Origin: an uncultured Actinomycetes bacterium
GTDB taxonomy: Bacteria > Actinomycetota > Actinomycetes > Nanopelagicales > Nanopelagicaceae
Length of the DNA stretch: 32,351 bases
Direction of reading: 5' to 3'
Assembly (NCBI GenBank): GCA_903916385.1
Contig: CAIWWH010000042.1
Coordinates: forward strand, 1 to 32,351
Shown in pieces: positions 19,349-30,900 of the stretch. The translations under genes and the position numbers were made by a program. The number at the start of each line of letters is the position of its first letter. Position 1 is the first letter of the stretch. Below the pieces are notes generated by a model. That model had not been told where the DNA came from, made no database searches, and worked only from the letters and a program-made list of their open reading frames with translations.

Positions 19349-19753
19349 ATGCGAGCAGCCCTCCCGCTCATCTTGGTTTTTCCATGGATTACCTACTCGG
19401 ACCTCCGCTTCCATCGAATCCCTAACTCTGCCCTATTAGTTCTCTTCGCCTTGACAGAAGTGGAAGGTTTGACCGCTGGTATCCACATCCCGAGCACCCG
19501 TTACCTCCTTGCCTTATGGATCTTTCTAGGTGGTTGGATTACAAGACTCTTGCTCCGTGGGGCGATTGGAATGGGAGATGTAAAACTCTTCGCACTCTCT
19601 TCCCTTCACTTCGGGACCGTCGAGAGGTGCTTCGACGCTCTACTTCTTGCCTCGATTCTGGGGCTTTTTAGTGCAACTATCGCGCGAAGGAGGGTGATTC
19701 CCTTCGCCCCAGCGTTGCTTTCAGGGGCGTTGCTGGTCATTCTCATCGGGTAG
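19349..19753 (+). CDS. Short prepilin peptidase-like A24 family aspartyl protease
   Basis: 134 aa membrane protein; YSDLRFHRIPNSAL (first catalytic Asp) and GAIGMGDVKLFAL (GxGD); no N-terminal methyltransferase domain. Confidence 0.85.
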   Translation: MRAALPLILVFPWITYSDLRFHRIPNSALLVLFALTEVEGLTAGIHIPSTRYLLALWIFLGGWITRLLLRGAIGMGDVKLFALSSLHFGTVERCFDALLLASILGLFSATIARRRVIPFAPALLSGALLVILIG

Positions 19754-19788
19754 ATGAGAGTTCAGCGCCTCGAGAGATGAGTATCTGA

Positions 19789-19794
19789 CAGAAT
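19789..19794 (+). promoter_or_regulatory. Candidate -10 (CAGAAT) for a leaderless aroC transcript
   Basis: CAGAAT-N6-ATG(19801); no SD. Confidence 0.4.
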
Positions 19795-19800
19795 ACGCCC

Positions 19801-20985
19801 ATGTTGAGATGGCTTACCGCTGGAGAATCACACGGTCCCGCACTATCGGCGATTCTTGAAGGGCTCCCAGCTCATGTCGAGATCACTTCACAGATGATAG
19901 ATAGCGATCTAAAACGGCGTCGACTCGGATACGGACGCGGCGCAAGACAGAACTTTGAGGCCGATGTCGTAACGATTCTGGGAGGTGTGCGCCACGGTGA
20001 GAGCCAAGGCGGCCCTATCTCAATTCAAGTGGGAAATTCGGAATGGCCCAAGTGGGAGAAAGTAATGGCGGCAGATCCAGTTGATGCTGAGGAGTTGGCG
20101 GCCCTCGCTCGCAATGCACCGCTAACCCGCCCTCGCCCCGGTCATGCAGATTTAGTAGGGATGCAGAAGTATGCCTTTAACGATGCCAGACCCATATTGG
20201 AGCGGGCGAGTGCACGGGAGACTGCAGCGAGAGTTGCGCTAGGAGCTGTAGCCCGCGCATTCTTAGCGCAGAGTGTAGGTATCCAGATCATGAGTCATGT
20301 GCTGAGCATTGGCGGGGCAGGAAGCGGCACGGAGTATGCACTCCCGACAATTAACGATCGCGAGAAGATTGATGCAGACCCAGTTCGCTCCCTCGATCCA
20401 GTTGCCAGCGCAGCGATGGTTGCCGAGATTGATGCAGCACATGCGGCGGGAGATACATTGGGTGGAGTTGTCGAAGTTCTCGCCTTTGACTTACCACCAG
20501 GTCTAGGTTCTCATACGCACTGGGATCGTCGACTTGATGCGCGCCTTGCTGGAGCGATGATGGGAATTCAGGCAATTAAAGGTGTCGAGATCGGTGACGG
20601 CTTTACGACGGCCAAGCGCTGGGGCTCGGTAGCGCATGACGAGATTGAGCGCGACGCGACAGGAAGAATAGTTCGACGTACAGATCGCGCCGGCGGCACC
20701 GAAGGCGGAATGTCGAATGGCGAAGTTTTGCGAGTCCGCGCTGCGATGAAGCCGATCTCAACCGTGCCGCGCGCTCTCGATACTATTGATGTTGCCACCG
20801 GAGAACCGGCTAAAGCCATCAATCAACGCTCCGACGTCTGTGCGGTTCCAGCGGCAGGAATAGTTGCTGAAGCGATGTGCGCGCTGGTGCTCGCCGATGC
20901 CGTTCTTGAGAAGTTCGGTGGCGATAGTGTGGCTGAGACGCGACGTAACTTTCTCTCATATATAGAATCTCTCGAAATTCGATAG
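19801..20985 (+). CDS. aroC: Chorismate synthase
   Basis: [94 protein letters not shown]. Confidence 0.98.
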   Translation: MLRWLTAGESHGPALSAILEGLPAHVEITSQMIDSDLKRRRLGYGRGARQNFEADVVTILGGVRHGESQGGPISIQVGNSEWPKWEKVMAADPVDAEELAALARNAPLTRPRPGHADLVGMQKYAFNDARPILERASARETAARVALGAVARAFLAQSVGIQIMSHVLSIGGAGSGTEYALPTINDREKIDADPVRSLDPVASAAMVAEIDAAHAAGDTLGGVVEVLAFDLPPGLGSHTHWDRRLDARLAGAMMGIQAIKGVEIGDGFTTAKRWGSVAHDEIERDATGRIVRRTDRAGGTEGGMSNGEVLRVRAAMKPISTVPRALDTIDVATGEPAKAINQRSDVCAVPAAGIVAEAMCALVLADAVLEKFGGDSVAETRRNFLSYIESLEIR

Positions 20986-21501
20986 ATGCAACGCGCGATT
21001 CTCATTGGCGCTCCTGGTTCGGGTAAGAGCAGTGTAGGTAAGGCGCTCTCTCGCGAACTTTCAACAAGTTTTGCAGATACTGATGCGCTGATTGTTGAAA
21101 AGACCGGGGAATCTATTCCTGAGATCTTTGCGAGCCAAGGTGAAAAAGGATTCCGAGCAATTGAACGCGAAGTGGTATTACAGACTCTGGCTTCCAACAT
21201 AGGAGTGATTGCTTTGGGGGGAGGCTCGGTCCTCGATCCCGATGTGCAGGTGGCGATCTCCAAAAGCACAGCCGAGGTGATCTTTCTCCGAGTAGGCGTG
21301 GCTAATGTCCTCGCCAGAGTGAGTTCCAAAGGGGATCGGCCCTTGATCGCTGAGGATCCTGAAAGGCAATGGCGAGATATTTTTGCAGCCCGCGAACCTA
21401 TCTATACAAGTTTGGCGACAATTGAAGTAACTAGCGATAACAAAAAGCCGTATGAAGTTGCTCGCGAACTTATGGAGCGAATGGGGTTGACTCATGGTTA
21501 A
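20986..21501 (+). CDS. aroK: Shikimate kinase
   Basis: LIGAPGSGKSSVGKAL (P-loop), FADTDALI, GFRAIEREV, IALGGGSVLD, KGDRPLI. Confidence 0.96.
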   Translation: MQRAILIGAPGSGKSSVGKALSRELSTSFADTDALIVEKTGESIPEIFASQGEKGFRAIEREVVLQTLASNIGVIALGGGSVLDPDVQVAISKSTAEVIFLRVGVANVLARVSSKGDRPLIAEDPERQWRDIFAAREPIYTSLATIEVTSDNKKPYEVARELMERMGLTHG

Positions 21502-22552
21502 GATCGAAGTGAGAGCAGAGATTGCATATGAGGTTGAAGTTGGTGGTGAGTGGAGAGCCTTCCTCGAGGGAATTCTTGCCTCTCATAAGAAAGTGCTGAT
21601 AGTCGCCCCTGCCTACATTGTGGAAGTTGCCTCCTTGCAGAGTTTGGCGGTGGCGTCCAATATTTTCCTCTTCGTTACCCCAGATGGCGAAGCACAGAAA
21701 GAGTATGCGACCCTTGAGAGGATCTGGACGCTCCTCGGTAGCGCAGAATTTGGAAGAACAGATGCGCTGGTAGCGATAGGGGGAGGAGCCACCACTGATT
21801 TAGGTGGCTTCGCCGCCGCTTGCTGGTTGCGCGGCATCGCTTGGTATGCAATTCCCACCACTCTGGCGGGAATGGTTGATGCATCCGTGGGAGGCAAGAC
21901 GGGAATCAATACCGCGGCTGGTAAGAATTTGGTAGGAGCGTTCTATTCGCCTAAAGGGGTCTGCGCAGATATCTCATGGCTAGAGACCCTCTCAGATCGT
22001 GATTTTTCAGCTGGTCTCGCTGAAGTAATTAAAACTGGTTACATCCGGGATTTATCCATCCTAGAACTCCTGAACGGTGCTACCACGCTTGAGGGTGCAC
22101 GGTCCATCGCTTATGAGCTAGTAGGCAAGAGTGTCGCCGTGAAGGCAGCCGTTGTCTCTGCGGACTTCAAGGAGGGCAAGCTCCGTGAAATATTGAATTT
22201 CGGCCACACTCTCGGTCACGCGCTCGAAAAGAGCTCTCACTATTCCCTGCGCCACGGTGAAGCTATTTCTATAGGTTTGCACTTTGCTGCCCTTCTCAGC
22301 CAGAGCGAATTGGGATTTTCCGAGCGCGAGGCTACGCAGTTGCGAGCTCTGCTAGAGAAATTTGACCTTCCAACCACGGTTCGTGCGAAGGAGTATGAAT
22401 TCGCCAACCTCCTTGCCCTGATGGTGGGAGATAAGAAGAGCCGCGATGGTCGAATTCGTTTTGTGGGTCTACGCACCCCGGGTGAACCAGATTGGATTGA
22501 GGCGGCTACTCCCGAAATATTGTTGAGTACCTATGAGAAGATTGCGCTATGA
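21494..22552 (+). CDS. aroB: 3-dehydroquinate synthase
   Basis: AIGGGATTDLGGFAAACWLRGI, IPTTLAGMVDASVGGKTGIN, AEVIKTGYI, LNFGHTLGHALEK. Confidence 0.97.
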   Translation: MVKIEVRAEIAYEVEVGGEWRAFLEGILASHKKVLIVAPAYIVEVASLQSLAVASNIFLFVTPDGEAQKEYATLERIWTLLGSAEFGRTDALVAIGGGATTDLGGFAAACWLRGIAWYAIPTTLAGMVDASVGGKTGINTAAGKNLVGAFYSPKGVCADISWLETLSDRDFSAGLAEVIKTGYIRDLSILELLNGATTLEGARSIAYELVGKSVAVKAAVVSADFKEGKLREILNFGHTLGHALEKSSHYSLRHGEAISIGLHFAALLSQSELGFSEREATQLRALLEKFDLPTTVRAKEYEFANLLALMVGDKKSRDGRIRFVGLRTPGEPDWIEAATPEILLSTYEKIAL

Positions 22553-22989
22553 CTAGCGCGTCGAAGATTCTCGTCCTCAATGGACCCAATTTAGACCGCC
22601 TCGACCTAAGAGATTCTGCGATTTATGGCATGATGAATTTTACGCAACTCTCAGAATTTGTTTTACGAAACGCCTCCGATTTGGGACTCGAAGCCGAGGT
22701 TCGTCAGAGCAATTCCGAGGTCGAAATCATCACCTGGCTCCATGAAGCGGCAGATGGCCGCAATCCCGTGATTCTCAACCCTGCCGCCTTCACGCATTAC
22801 TCCTATGCGATACGTGATGCCGCCGCGATGCTCAAGGCGCCCCTGATAGAGGTGCATCTCAGCAATCCTTTGGCACGGGAGGAATTCCGCCATACATCCG
22901 TTATTTCCGGTGTGGCTCAGGGCACTATCGGGGGTTTTGGGCCTGATTCATACCGACTAGCACTCCTCGCGATGAAAGAGTTGATCTAA
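22549..22989 (+). CDS. aroQ: 3-dehydroquinate dehydratase, type II
   Basis: [12 protein letters not shown]...R....[50 protein letters not shown]. Confidence 0.95.
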   Translation: MTSASKILVLNGPNLDRLDLRDSAIYGMMNFTQLSEFVLRNASDLGLEAEVRQSNSEVEIITWLHEAADGRNPVILNPAAFTHYSYAIRDAAAMLKAPLIEVHLSNPLAREEFRHTSVISGVAQGTIGGFGPDSYRLALLAMKELI

Positions 22990-22997
22990 CCTTCAGG

Positions 22998-23003
22998 TAT
23001 TCT
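22998..23003 (+). promoter_or_regulatory. Candidate -10 (TATTCT) for a leaderless efp transcript
   Basis: TATTCT-N6-ATG(23010); no SD. Confidence 0.45.
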
Positions 23004-23009
23004 GCCCCA

Positions 23010-23573
23010 ATGGCTACTACAAATGACCTTAAGAATGGCATGACCCTTGAGATCGAGGCGAAGCTCTGGACAGTCGTCGAATTTCAGCATGTAAAGCCCG
23101 GCAAGGGCCCCGCATTCGTTCGCACAAAATTGAAGTTGGTTCCTGGTGGAAAAGTTGTTGAGAGAACCTTTAACGCAGGAGTAAAGGTGGAGGTCGCGCA
23201 ACTCGAGAAGCGCGATATGCAATTCCTCTACCGTGATGGCGATGGCTTCATCTTCATGGATACCCAAAATTATGACCAGATCTCTATTAGCCCAGAGGTG
23301 GTTGGAGACGCAGCCGACTACATGCTCGAGAACGTCGAGGCTGTGGTCGCTGTACACGAGGGGAATCCTCTCTACATCGAGCTTCCAGCTTCAGTTGAGC
23401 TGACGGTGACATACACGGAACCAGGACTACAGGGAGATCGTTCCTCTGGTGGAACTAAGCCGGCAACCGTCGAAACAGGAATTCAGATTCAGGTTCCCCT
23501 CTTTATCAAGCAAGACGAGAAGGTTCTTGTTGATACGCGTACAGGTGCATACCTGGGCCGCGCCAGCTCCTAG
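23010..23573 (+). CDS. efp: Translation elongation factor P
   Basis: [47 protein letters not shown] loop; C-terminal [29 protein letters not shown]. Confidence 0.98.
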   Translation: MATTNDLKNGMTLEIEAKLWTVVEFQHVKPGKGPAFVRTKLKLVPGGKVVERTFNAGVKVEVAQLEKRDMQFLYRDGDGFIFMDTQNYDQISISPEVVGDAADYMLENVEAVVAVHEGNPLYIELPASVELTVTYTEPGLQGDRSSGGTKPATVETGIQIQVPLFIKQDEKVLVDTRTGAYLGRASS

Positions 23574-23578
23574 TCGTA

Positions 23579-23989
23579 ATGAGTGCTCGTCGTAAGGCGC
23601 GTAAGCGCGCCCTAGATATTCTCTTTGAAGCGGATATGCGTGGGGTGAGTGCTGTTGTGCTGCTCGAGGAGCGCCCAGTCGATGAGATCTCCGAGGGCCA
23701 GTACTCCCGCGAACTGGTTCAAGGGGTCACCCTGAACCAGCCGAAGATCGATGAATTGATCCACACCTACGCTGAGGGCTGGGATATGGACCGGATGCCG
23801 ACTGTTGATAGAAATCTTCTCCGCATTGCGCTCTTCGAGATCCTCTGGCTCGGCGACTTGGATGACAAGATCGCAGTCTCAGAGGCCGTTGAAATCGCTC
23901 AGGAGTTATCAACCAAGGATTCGGCCGCCTATATCAACGGCATCCTTGGGCGAGTCATTCTCTTGAAGTCGGTTATCTCCCTGACCTAG
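23579..23989 (+). CDS. nusB: Transcription antitermination protein NusB
   Basis: SARRKARKRALDILFEADMRG, VDRNLLRIALFEILW, KIAVSEAVEIAQELSTKDSAAYINGILGRV. Confidence 0.96.
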   Translation: MSARRKARKRALDILFEADMRGVSAVVLLEERPVDEISEGQYSRELVQGVTLNQPKIDELIHTYAEGWDMDRMPTVDRNLLRIALFEILWLGDLDDKIAVSEAVEIAQELSTKDSAAYINGILGRVILLKSVISLT

Positions 23990-23998
23990 AGCTACTGT

Positions 23999-24004
23999 TA
24001 GAAT
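23999..24004 (+). promoter_or_regulatory. Candidate -10 element (TAGAAT) for the pyr operon
   Basis: TAGAAT just after the nusB stop; would give a ~55 nt leader containing the PyrR-type hairpin. No good -35 seen. Confidence 0.4.
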
Positions 24005-24027
24005 GCACTAGCGGGGTTACCGCAGAT

Positions 24028-24059
24028 CCTTTAACTGACGTCCTGTGAGGCGGCAAAGG
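24028..24059 (+). promoter_or_regulatory. PyrR-binding RNA hairpin overlapping the pyrR Shine-Dalgarno
   Basis: CCTTTAACTGACGTCCTGTGAGGCGGCAAAGG: upper stem C39 G40 T41 C42 / G49 G50 C51 G52 (last two digits of 240xx) closing hexaloop CUGUGA (CNGNGA type); lower stem CCUUU (24028-24032) / AAAGG (24055-24059). AAAGG is part of SD AAAGGAG, 7 nt before ATG 24067. Confidence 0.8.
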
Positions 24060-24066
24060 AGTACTG

Positions 24067-24588
24067 ATGAGTGTTGTCTTGGAACAGAGCGAGATTGAGC
24101 GTTCACTCAAACGCATTGCGCATGAAATCATTGAACGAAACCACGGCTTAGATTCCGTAATCCTCATGGGTATCCCCACTCGCGGTGTTACGTTGGCACA
24201 GAGAATCGGCGAGTTTTTAAGGAACATTGAGAAGCCAGTGCCAGTCGGAACGTTAGATATAACAATGTTTCGAGATGACTTGCGCTTGCGTCCACCGCGC
24301 GCCTTGGCAAAGACCGAGATCCCTGCGGAAGGCATAGAAGGCAGAGATTTAATCTTGGTCGATGACGTTCTCTTTTCTGGTCGCACCATTCGAGCGGCAC
24401 TTGATGCAATTGGAGAGTTGGGACGCCCGCGCTCCGTACAACTCGCTGTTTTGATCGACCGCGGTCACCGGCAACTTCCCATTCGGGCCGACTTTGTTGG
24501 AAAGAACATTCCCACCAACGCGCGAGAGAACGTCAGGGTGCAATTGCTCGAAGTTGACGGACTCGATCAAGTGGAAGTGGGCATCTGA
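24067..24588 (+). CDS. pyrR: Bifunctional pyr operon regulator / uracil phosphoribosyltransferase PyrR
   Basis: [70 protein letters not shown] (PRPP motif), [22 protein letters not shown]. Confidence 0.98.
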   Translation: MSVVLEQSEIERSLKRIAHEIIERNHGLDSVILMGIPTRGVTLAQRIGEFLRNIEKPVPVGTLDITMFRDDLRLRPPRALAKTEIPAEGIEGRDLILVDDVLFSGRTIRAALDAIGELGRPRSVQLAVLIDRGHRQLPIRADFVGKNIPTNARENVRVQLLEVDGLDQVEVGI

Positions 24589-25547
24589 TGAAGAGGGCAC
24601 ATCTCTTATCTACCCAGGAACTTACACGAGCAGACGCTCTCGAAATACTTGACACCGCACGCCAACTCTCCCGCGCCACCGATGGTGCAATTCGTAAACT
24701 TCCGACCCTGCGCGGAAGAACTGTGGTTAACCTCTTCTTTGAGGATTCGACTCGCACTCGATTGAGTTTTGAGGCGGCCGCCAAGAGACTATCCGCAGAT
24801 GTCATCAATTTTTCTGCCAAAGGTTCAAGCGTTAGCAAGGGTGAATCTCTGAAAGATACGGCTCAAACCCTCGAAGCCATGGGCGGAGAGTTGATGATTA
24901 TTCGTCACTCTGCTTCGGGCGCCGCACAGCGTCTTGCCGAGTCGGGTTGGGTTAAATCGCATATCGTTAACGCCGGTGATGGCATGCACGAGCATCCAAC
25001 GCAAGCTCTCTTGGATGCATTCACAATAAGAAGCCACTTCCCGGAGTTTGATCGTGATTTCACGGGTCTTCGCATCGGGATCGTTGGTGACATTCTGCAC
25101 TCCAGAGTTGCGCGAAGTAACGCCCAACTCCTGACACTGCTCGGCGCGGATGTTGTTCTGATAGCTCCACCAACGCTTCTTCCTATTGGTGTCGATACGT
25201 GGCCAGTCAAAATTTCCTATGATCTAGATTCAGAAATTTCTTCGCTTGATGCGATCATGGCGCTACGCGTGCAGAGCGAGAGAATGAATGACGCCTTCTT
25301 CCCGAGCGAACGCGAATACGCGCGAGAATATGGTTTAGCGGGCTCGCGATTGAGAGCACTCAAGAAGAACGCGATCATCATGCATCCCGGTCCAATGAAT
25401 CGAGGGCTCGAGATATCGGCAGAGGGTGCCGATTCAAAACAATCAGTCATTCTCGAACAGGTAGCTAATGGCGTCCTTGTGCGCATGGCAGTTTTGTACT
25501 TGCTGATGGGTGGGGCGCCTATCCCGACTGAAGGAGTATTGGTATGA
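24588..25547 (+). CDS. pyrB: Aspartate carbamoyltransferase catalytic subunit
   Basis: [74 protein letters not shown]. Confidence 0.98.
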   Translation: MKRAHLLSTQELTRADALEILDTARQLSRATDGAIRKLPTLRGRTVVNLFFEDSTRTRLSFEAAAKRLSADVINFSAKGSSVSKGESLKDTAQTLEAMGGELMIIRHSASGAAQRLAESGWVKSHIVNAGDGMHEHPTQALLDAFTIRSHFPEFDRDFTGLRIGIVGDILHSRVARSNAQLLTLLGADVVLIAPPTLLPIGVDTWPVKISYDLDSEISSLDAIMALRVQSERMNDAFFPSEREYAREYGLAGSRLRALKKNAIIMHPGPMNRGLEISAEGADSKQSVILEQVANGVLVRMAVLYLLMGGAPIPTEGVLV

Positions 25548-26845
25548 GTAGCGCAGACTTTCTCCTTCGAAACGTTCTGACAGCAGATCAAGTCCGAGTG
25601 GACATTGAGGTGGTGGCAGGCACGATCTCCCGCATCGGAGGCGAGTTAACCTCCCCCTTCCCGGTCGTTGAAGGTAACCAGAACCTGGTTCTTCCAGGCC
25701 TCGTCGATTTGCATACCCACCTGCGCGAACCTGGGAAGGAGAGCTCTGAAACAGTCCTCTCTGGTAGCCAGGCCGCGGTTAAAGGTGGCTACCTCGCGCT
25801 CAGTGCAATGGCCAACACCTCTCCTGTAGCAGATACCGCTGGAGTTGTGGAGCAGGTAGCCCGCTTGGGGCGCGATGCCGGCCTCTGTGATGTCTTCCCA
25901 ATTGGCGCCGTTACTGTTGGATTGAAAGGGGAATCGCTTGCTGAACTCGCGGCCATGGCTCACTCGGCTGCGAAGGTACGGATATTTAGCGATGATGGAA
26001 ATTGTGTGAGCGATCCTCTCCTAATGCGGCGTGCTTTGGAGTACGTGAAGTCCTTTGGAGGAGTCATAGCTCAACATGCCCAAGAGCCGAAGTTGACCTC
26101 TGGCGCGCAGATGAATGAAGGCGTGGTTTCCAGTCGGTTGGGGCTTAAAGGTTGGCCGGCAGTGGCCGAGGAGTCGATCATCGCTCGGGATATCCTGATG
26201 GCACAGTATGTGGGCAGTCGTTTACATATCTGTCACCTCACTACCAAAGGGGGAGTTGAATTGGTGCGCTGGGCGAAGAGTCAGGGCATGGCGGTCACGG
26301 CGGAAGTGACCCCGCACCATCTCCTTCTCACGGACGAGTTAGCAAATTCCTTCGACCCGGTTTATAAGGTGAATCCTCCACTTCGAACGCAAGCGGATGT
26401 CTCCGCCCTGCGAGCGGGGTTAGCCGATGGCACCATCGATATCGTCGCGACGGATCATGCCCCTCACCCATCTGAGGAGAAAGATTGCGAATGGAGCGCT
26501 GCAGCATTCGGCATGGTGGGGCTAGAGACAGCCCTCTCGGTAGTCGTCGAGACAATGATAGATACTGGCCTCATGGAATGGGAGAAGTTGGTCGATCGTA
26601 TGTCATTAGCCCCAGCTGCAATAGGAGGATATGAGGATCATGGCGCTATCGCCGTTGGACGTCCCGCCAACTTCGTAGTCGTCAATCCCAAGGAGCGTTG
26701 GACAGTAGATCGCCGCACCCTTCAATCAAAGAGCTCGAACACTCCGTTTGATGGCAGGTCTCTACCTGCCAAGGTCGTGCACGCCTTCTACCGCGGCGTC
26801 CAGGTATTGAACGATGGCCAGCTGACAGGATCAAAATATGAGTAA
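25544..26845 (+). CDS. pyrC: Dihydroorotase
   Basis: [82 protein letters not shown]. Confidence 0.97.
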   Translation: MSSADFLLRNVLTADQVRVDIEVVAGTISRIGGELTSPFPVVEGNQNLVLPGLVDLHTHLREPGKESSETVLSGSQAAVKGGYLALSAMANTSPVADTAGVVEQVARLGRDAGLCDVFPIGAVTVGLKGESLAELAAMAHSAAKVRIFSDDGNCVSDPLLMRRALEYVKSFGGVIAQHAQEPKLTSGAQMNEGVVSSRLGLKGWPAVAEESIIARDILMAQYVGSRLHICHLTTKGGVELVRWAKSQGMAVTAEVTPHHLLLTDELANSFDPVYKVNPPLRTQADVSALRAGLADGTIDIVATDHAPHPSEEKDCEWSAAAFGMVGLETALSVVVETMIDTGLMEWEKLVDRMSLAPAAIGGYEDHGAIAVGRPANFVVVNPKERWTVDRRTLQSKSSNTPFDGRSLPAKVVHAFYRGVQVLNDGQLTGSKYE

Positions 26846-27995
26846 GGCGTTTCTTGTTCTTGACGATGGTGCCATCTTTGAAGGCGCTAGTTGGGCTGCT
26901 ATAGGGGAGACATACGGTGAGGCAGTCTTCTCAACAGGTATGACGGGTTATCAGGAGACGCTTACAGATCCTTCCTATCACAAGCAAGTCGTAATTATGA
27001 CGGCGCCCCATATCGGAAACACGGGGATGAATGAGGTTGATATGGAGTCCGAGAAGATCTGGGTATCCGGGTTTGTTGTGCGAAATCCTTCGCCACGGGT
27101 AAGCAATTGGCGGTCGCAGAGTTCCCTGGAAGATGAACTTGTTAAGGCCGGGGTCGTTGGTATTCAGGGCATCGACACTCGCGCCGTTACGCGCCACCTC
27201 AGAGACCGTGGGGCGATGCGAGTTGGAATATTCTCGGGAACAGACTTGTCGCGCGATGAGATGGTGATCAAGGTGCGAGCAACTGCTGGAATGTCCGGAG
27301 CATTTCTCGCAAACGAAGTGACAACGACTACTCCGTATGTAGTTGCACCGGCTGAAGGCGTTTCTATGAAATACCGTGTCGCTGCCATCGACCTAGGAAT
27401 TAAGCGCGCCACACCTCGTTCTATGGCCTTGCGCGGTATGGAGGTAACGGTCTACCCACTGGGCACGTCTGTCGATCAGATTCTAAATACCAATCCAGAT
27501 GGTCTCTTTATCTCCAATGGGCCAGGAGACCCAGCAACCATGACCCAGGTGGTCGAGTTGGTGCGCTCATTTCTGATAGAAGAGATACCCGTATTTGGCA
27601 TCTGTTTTGGTCACCAGATCCTTGGACGGGCACTCGGATTTGATACGTACAAATTGCCATTTGGGCATCGCGGGATCAACCAACCCGTCAAGAACTTGAA
27701 GAGCGGAAAAGTTGAAATCACTGCACACAACCACGGCTTCGCGGTGGCGGCACCGATCGACACCAACTTTAGAACGGTCTTCGGTGCAGGTTTCGTCAGT
27801 CATATCTGTCTCAACGATGGGGTCGTCGAAGGTCTTGAACTCCTAGAACGTCCTGCTTTTAGCGTGCAGTATCACCCTGAATCTGCAGCTGGTCCCCATG
27901 ACGCTGCCTATCTCTTTGACCATTTTGCAGAACTGATGTCTAAATTCCAGAGCGCCAAGTTGCATCATGAGAAGATCAAGGTTGAAGATGCCTAG
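26838..27995 (+). CDS. carA: Carbamoyl-phosphate synthase small subunit
   Basis: [79 protein letters not shown]. Confidence 0.98.
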   Translation: MSKAFLVLDDGAIFEGASWAAIGETYGEAVFSTGMTGYQETLTDPSYHKQVVIMTAPHIGNTGMNEVDMESEKIWVSGFVVRNPSPRVSNWRSQSSLEDELVKAGVVGIQGIDTRAVTRHLRDRGAMRVGIFSGTDLSRDEMVIKVRATAGMSGAFLANEVTTTTPYVVAPAEGVSMKYRVAAIDLGIKRATPRSMALRGMEVTVYPLGTSVDQILNTNPDGLFISNGPGDPATMTQVVELVRSFLIEEIPVFGICFGHQILGRALGFDTYKLPFGHRGINQPVKNLKSGKVEITAHNHGFAVAAPIDTNFRTVFGAGFVSHICLNDGVVEGLELLERPAFSVQYHPESAAGPHDAAYLFDHFAELMSKFQSAKLHHEKIKVEDA

Positions 27996-30900
27996 AGATA
28001 CCAGTATTGAATCCGTCCTCGTTATTGGCTCTGGCCCGATAGTAATTGGTCAGGCATGCGAATTCGACTACTCGGGAGTCCAAGCCTGCCGGGTTCTTCG
28101 TGAAGAGGGAATGAGAGTCATCCTGATCAATTCGAACCCGGCCACGATTATGACCGATCCCGAGTTCGCAGATGCTACATATATCGAACCGATCACTCCG
28201 GAATTCATTGAGAAGATCATGGAGATAGAGCGGCCATCAGCTGTGCTCGCAACGCTTGGAGGTCAGACCGCTCTTAATGCTGCCATGGCGCTGCATGCCC
28301 GCGGCTCTTTTGAGAAGTACGGTGTGAAGTTGATCGGCGCAAATGTTGAAGCTATCAAACGCGGTGAAGACCGCGAGATCTTCAAGACTATTGTTGCAAA
28401 GGTTGGCGGGGAATCCGCGAAATCGCGGATCTGTCACTCCATGTCTGAGTGCCTAGCGGCAGCTTTAGAACTCAACTATCCAGTCGTCGTGCGGCCTTCT
28501 TTCACCATGGGTGGGTTGGGTTCTGGAATCGCATTCACGCAGAGTGAGTTGGAGTTGATTGCTGGAGCTGGACTTCGCCATAGTCCTACCAATGAGGTTT
28601 TGCTCGAAGAGTCGATTTTAGGTTGGAAAGAGTTCGAGCTCGAAGTTATGCGCGACCACCGCGATAACGTAGTGATTGTCTGCAGCATCGAAAATGTTGA
28701 CCCGATGGGCGTGCACACTGGTGATTCCATTACCGTGGCACCGGCTCTTACCCTCACCGATGTCGAATACCAGCGCTTACGTGACCTTTCCATTGACATT
28801 ATTCGCGAGGTCGGCGTCGAGACTGGTGGCTGCAATATTCAGTTTGCCGTTAATCCTAACGATGGTCGCATCATCGTGATTGAGATGAACCCGCGCGTAT
28901 CGCGTTCTTCCGCTCTGGCTTCCAAGGCGACGGGATTTCCTATAGCGAAGATCGCAACAAAGCTGGCAGTCGGTTACACCCTCGATGAGATCGAAAACGA
29001 CGTGACAAAGAGTACGCCTGCATCATTTGAACCAACCCTTGATTACATAGTTGTCAAAGTTCCCAGATTCGCCTTTGAAAAGTTTGCAGAGGCAGACCCT
29101 CGCCTGACAACCACAATGAAGTCCGTGGGTGAGGCGATGGCTATGGGTCGCTCCTTCGCCGAAGCCTTGCAGAAAGCGCTGCGCTCTCTTGAGAAGAAGG
29201 GGAGTACTTTCTCGTGGAGTACAGATGGTGAGGATCTCCAAGACCTTCTTGGGAAGATTGGAGTCCCTACCGAGTGGCGTTTGCAACAAGTGCAACGAGC
29301 GCTCTGGCTTGGCGCCACTATTGAAGAGGTGCACTCCATCTCCAAGATAGACCCATGGTTCCTCGCACAAGTTCAAGGCATTAACGTGCTTGCAGATGAA
29401 ATTCGCACCGCTGGCTATCTAGATTCCAACCTCTTGCGGCGAGCCAAGGTCAATGGTTTCTCTGATGCACAGATTGCGCTATTGCGCTCCACAACCGAAA
29501 TTCAGATTCGGACGGAGCGGGCAACGGCCCGTATCCACCCCGTCTTTAAAATGGTCGATACCTGCGCGGCTGAGTTCAATTCGCTTACGCCGTACTACTA
29601 CTCCTCGTACGACTACGAGAGCGAAGTTCTGCCTCGCTCTAAGCCCGCGGTAATTATTTTGGGAAGTGGACCCAACCGGATCGGTCAAGGTTTGGAGTTT
29701 GATTACTCATGTGTGCATGCAGCCTTTGCGCTCCGTGAAGCTGGCTTCGAGACCATCATGATTAACTGTAATCCCGAGACCGTTTCAACTGATTACGACA
29801 CATCCGATCGTCTCTACTTTGAACCATTGACCTTGGAAGATGTCCTCGAAGTTGTGGCCGCTGAAACCGCAGCGGGGCCTGTTGTCGGAGTTATTGCGCA
29901 ACTAGGTGGACAGACCCCTCTCGGACTCGCACGTGGATTGCTGGAGGCCGGAGTAAATATCTTGGGCACCAGCCCTCATGCGATTGATATGGCGGAAGAT
30001 CGTGGCGAGTTTGGTCGGATACTGCACGAGAATGGATTGAATGCTCCGAAGTTTGGACTTGCCAGTTCTTATGAAGAGGCGGTTTCGGTAGCGGCTGAAA
30101 TCTCTTACCCGGTCCTAGTTAGACCTTCCTTTGTTCTTGGCGGACGCGGCATGGAAATCGTGTACGACGATGAATCTCTCAGGGGCTTCATTGAAAAGGC
30201 GACCGAGATAACTCCAAACCAACCAGTGCTAATCGATCGATTCTTAGATGATGCCATTGAGATAGATGTAGATGCTCTCTTTGACGGCACCGAGCTCTAC
30301 ATGGCAGGAATCATGGAGCATATCGAGGAGGCGGGAATCCACTCTGGTGACTCCGCCTGTGTCCTACCTAGCATCTCACTGAGTAATTCAAAGCTTGATG
30401 AGATTCGGGTTGCAACTGAAAAGATCGCACGTGGCGTTGACGTACGCGGCCTTATCAATATCCAATTTGCTATCTCACGCAGCGACAACACGCTCTACGT
30501 TCTAGAGGCTAATCCACGAGCATCTCGCACCGTCCCTTTCGTCTCCAAGTCAACCGGAATCGCCTTGGCGAAGGCGGCCGCTCTCATCTCGATTGGTCGA
30601 ACTATCTTTGACCTGCGCGATAGTGGCCTGCTTCCACAGGCAGGAGATGGCGTTCCATTTGGAATGTGCGTGAAAGAGGCTGTTCTTCCCTGGAATCGTT
30701 TCAGAAGAGTAGATGGGACCGGAGTTGATTCGGTCCTCGGACCCGAGATGCGCTCTACCGGAGAGGTAATGGGGATAGCTGCCTCCTTCGGAGAAGCTTA
30801 TGCAAAGAGTCAGACAGCTGCCTTTGGTGCTTTACCGAAAAGTGGAAATGTATTTCTCTCACTCTCTGAACGAGATAAGGAGGCGAGTGTTGAACCGGCT

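Noticed and set aside
24011-24023. GCGGggttaCCGC hairpin in the pyr leader as an attenuator/terminator
   Set aside because: Only a 4 bp stem with no following U-tract; not convincing as an intrinsic terminator.
27967-27987. Upstream ATG for carB (MRRSRLK)
   Set aside because: Adds 7 basic residues inside carA; ATG 27988 gives the canonical CarB N-terminus.
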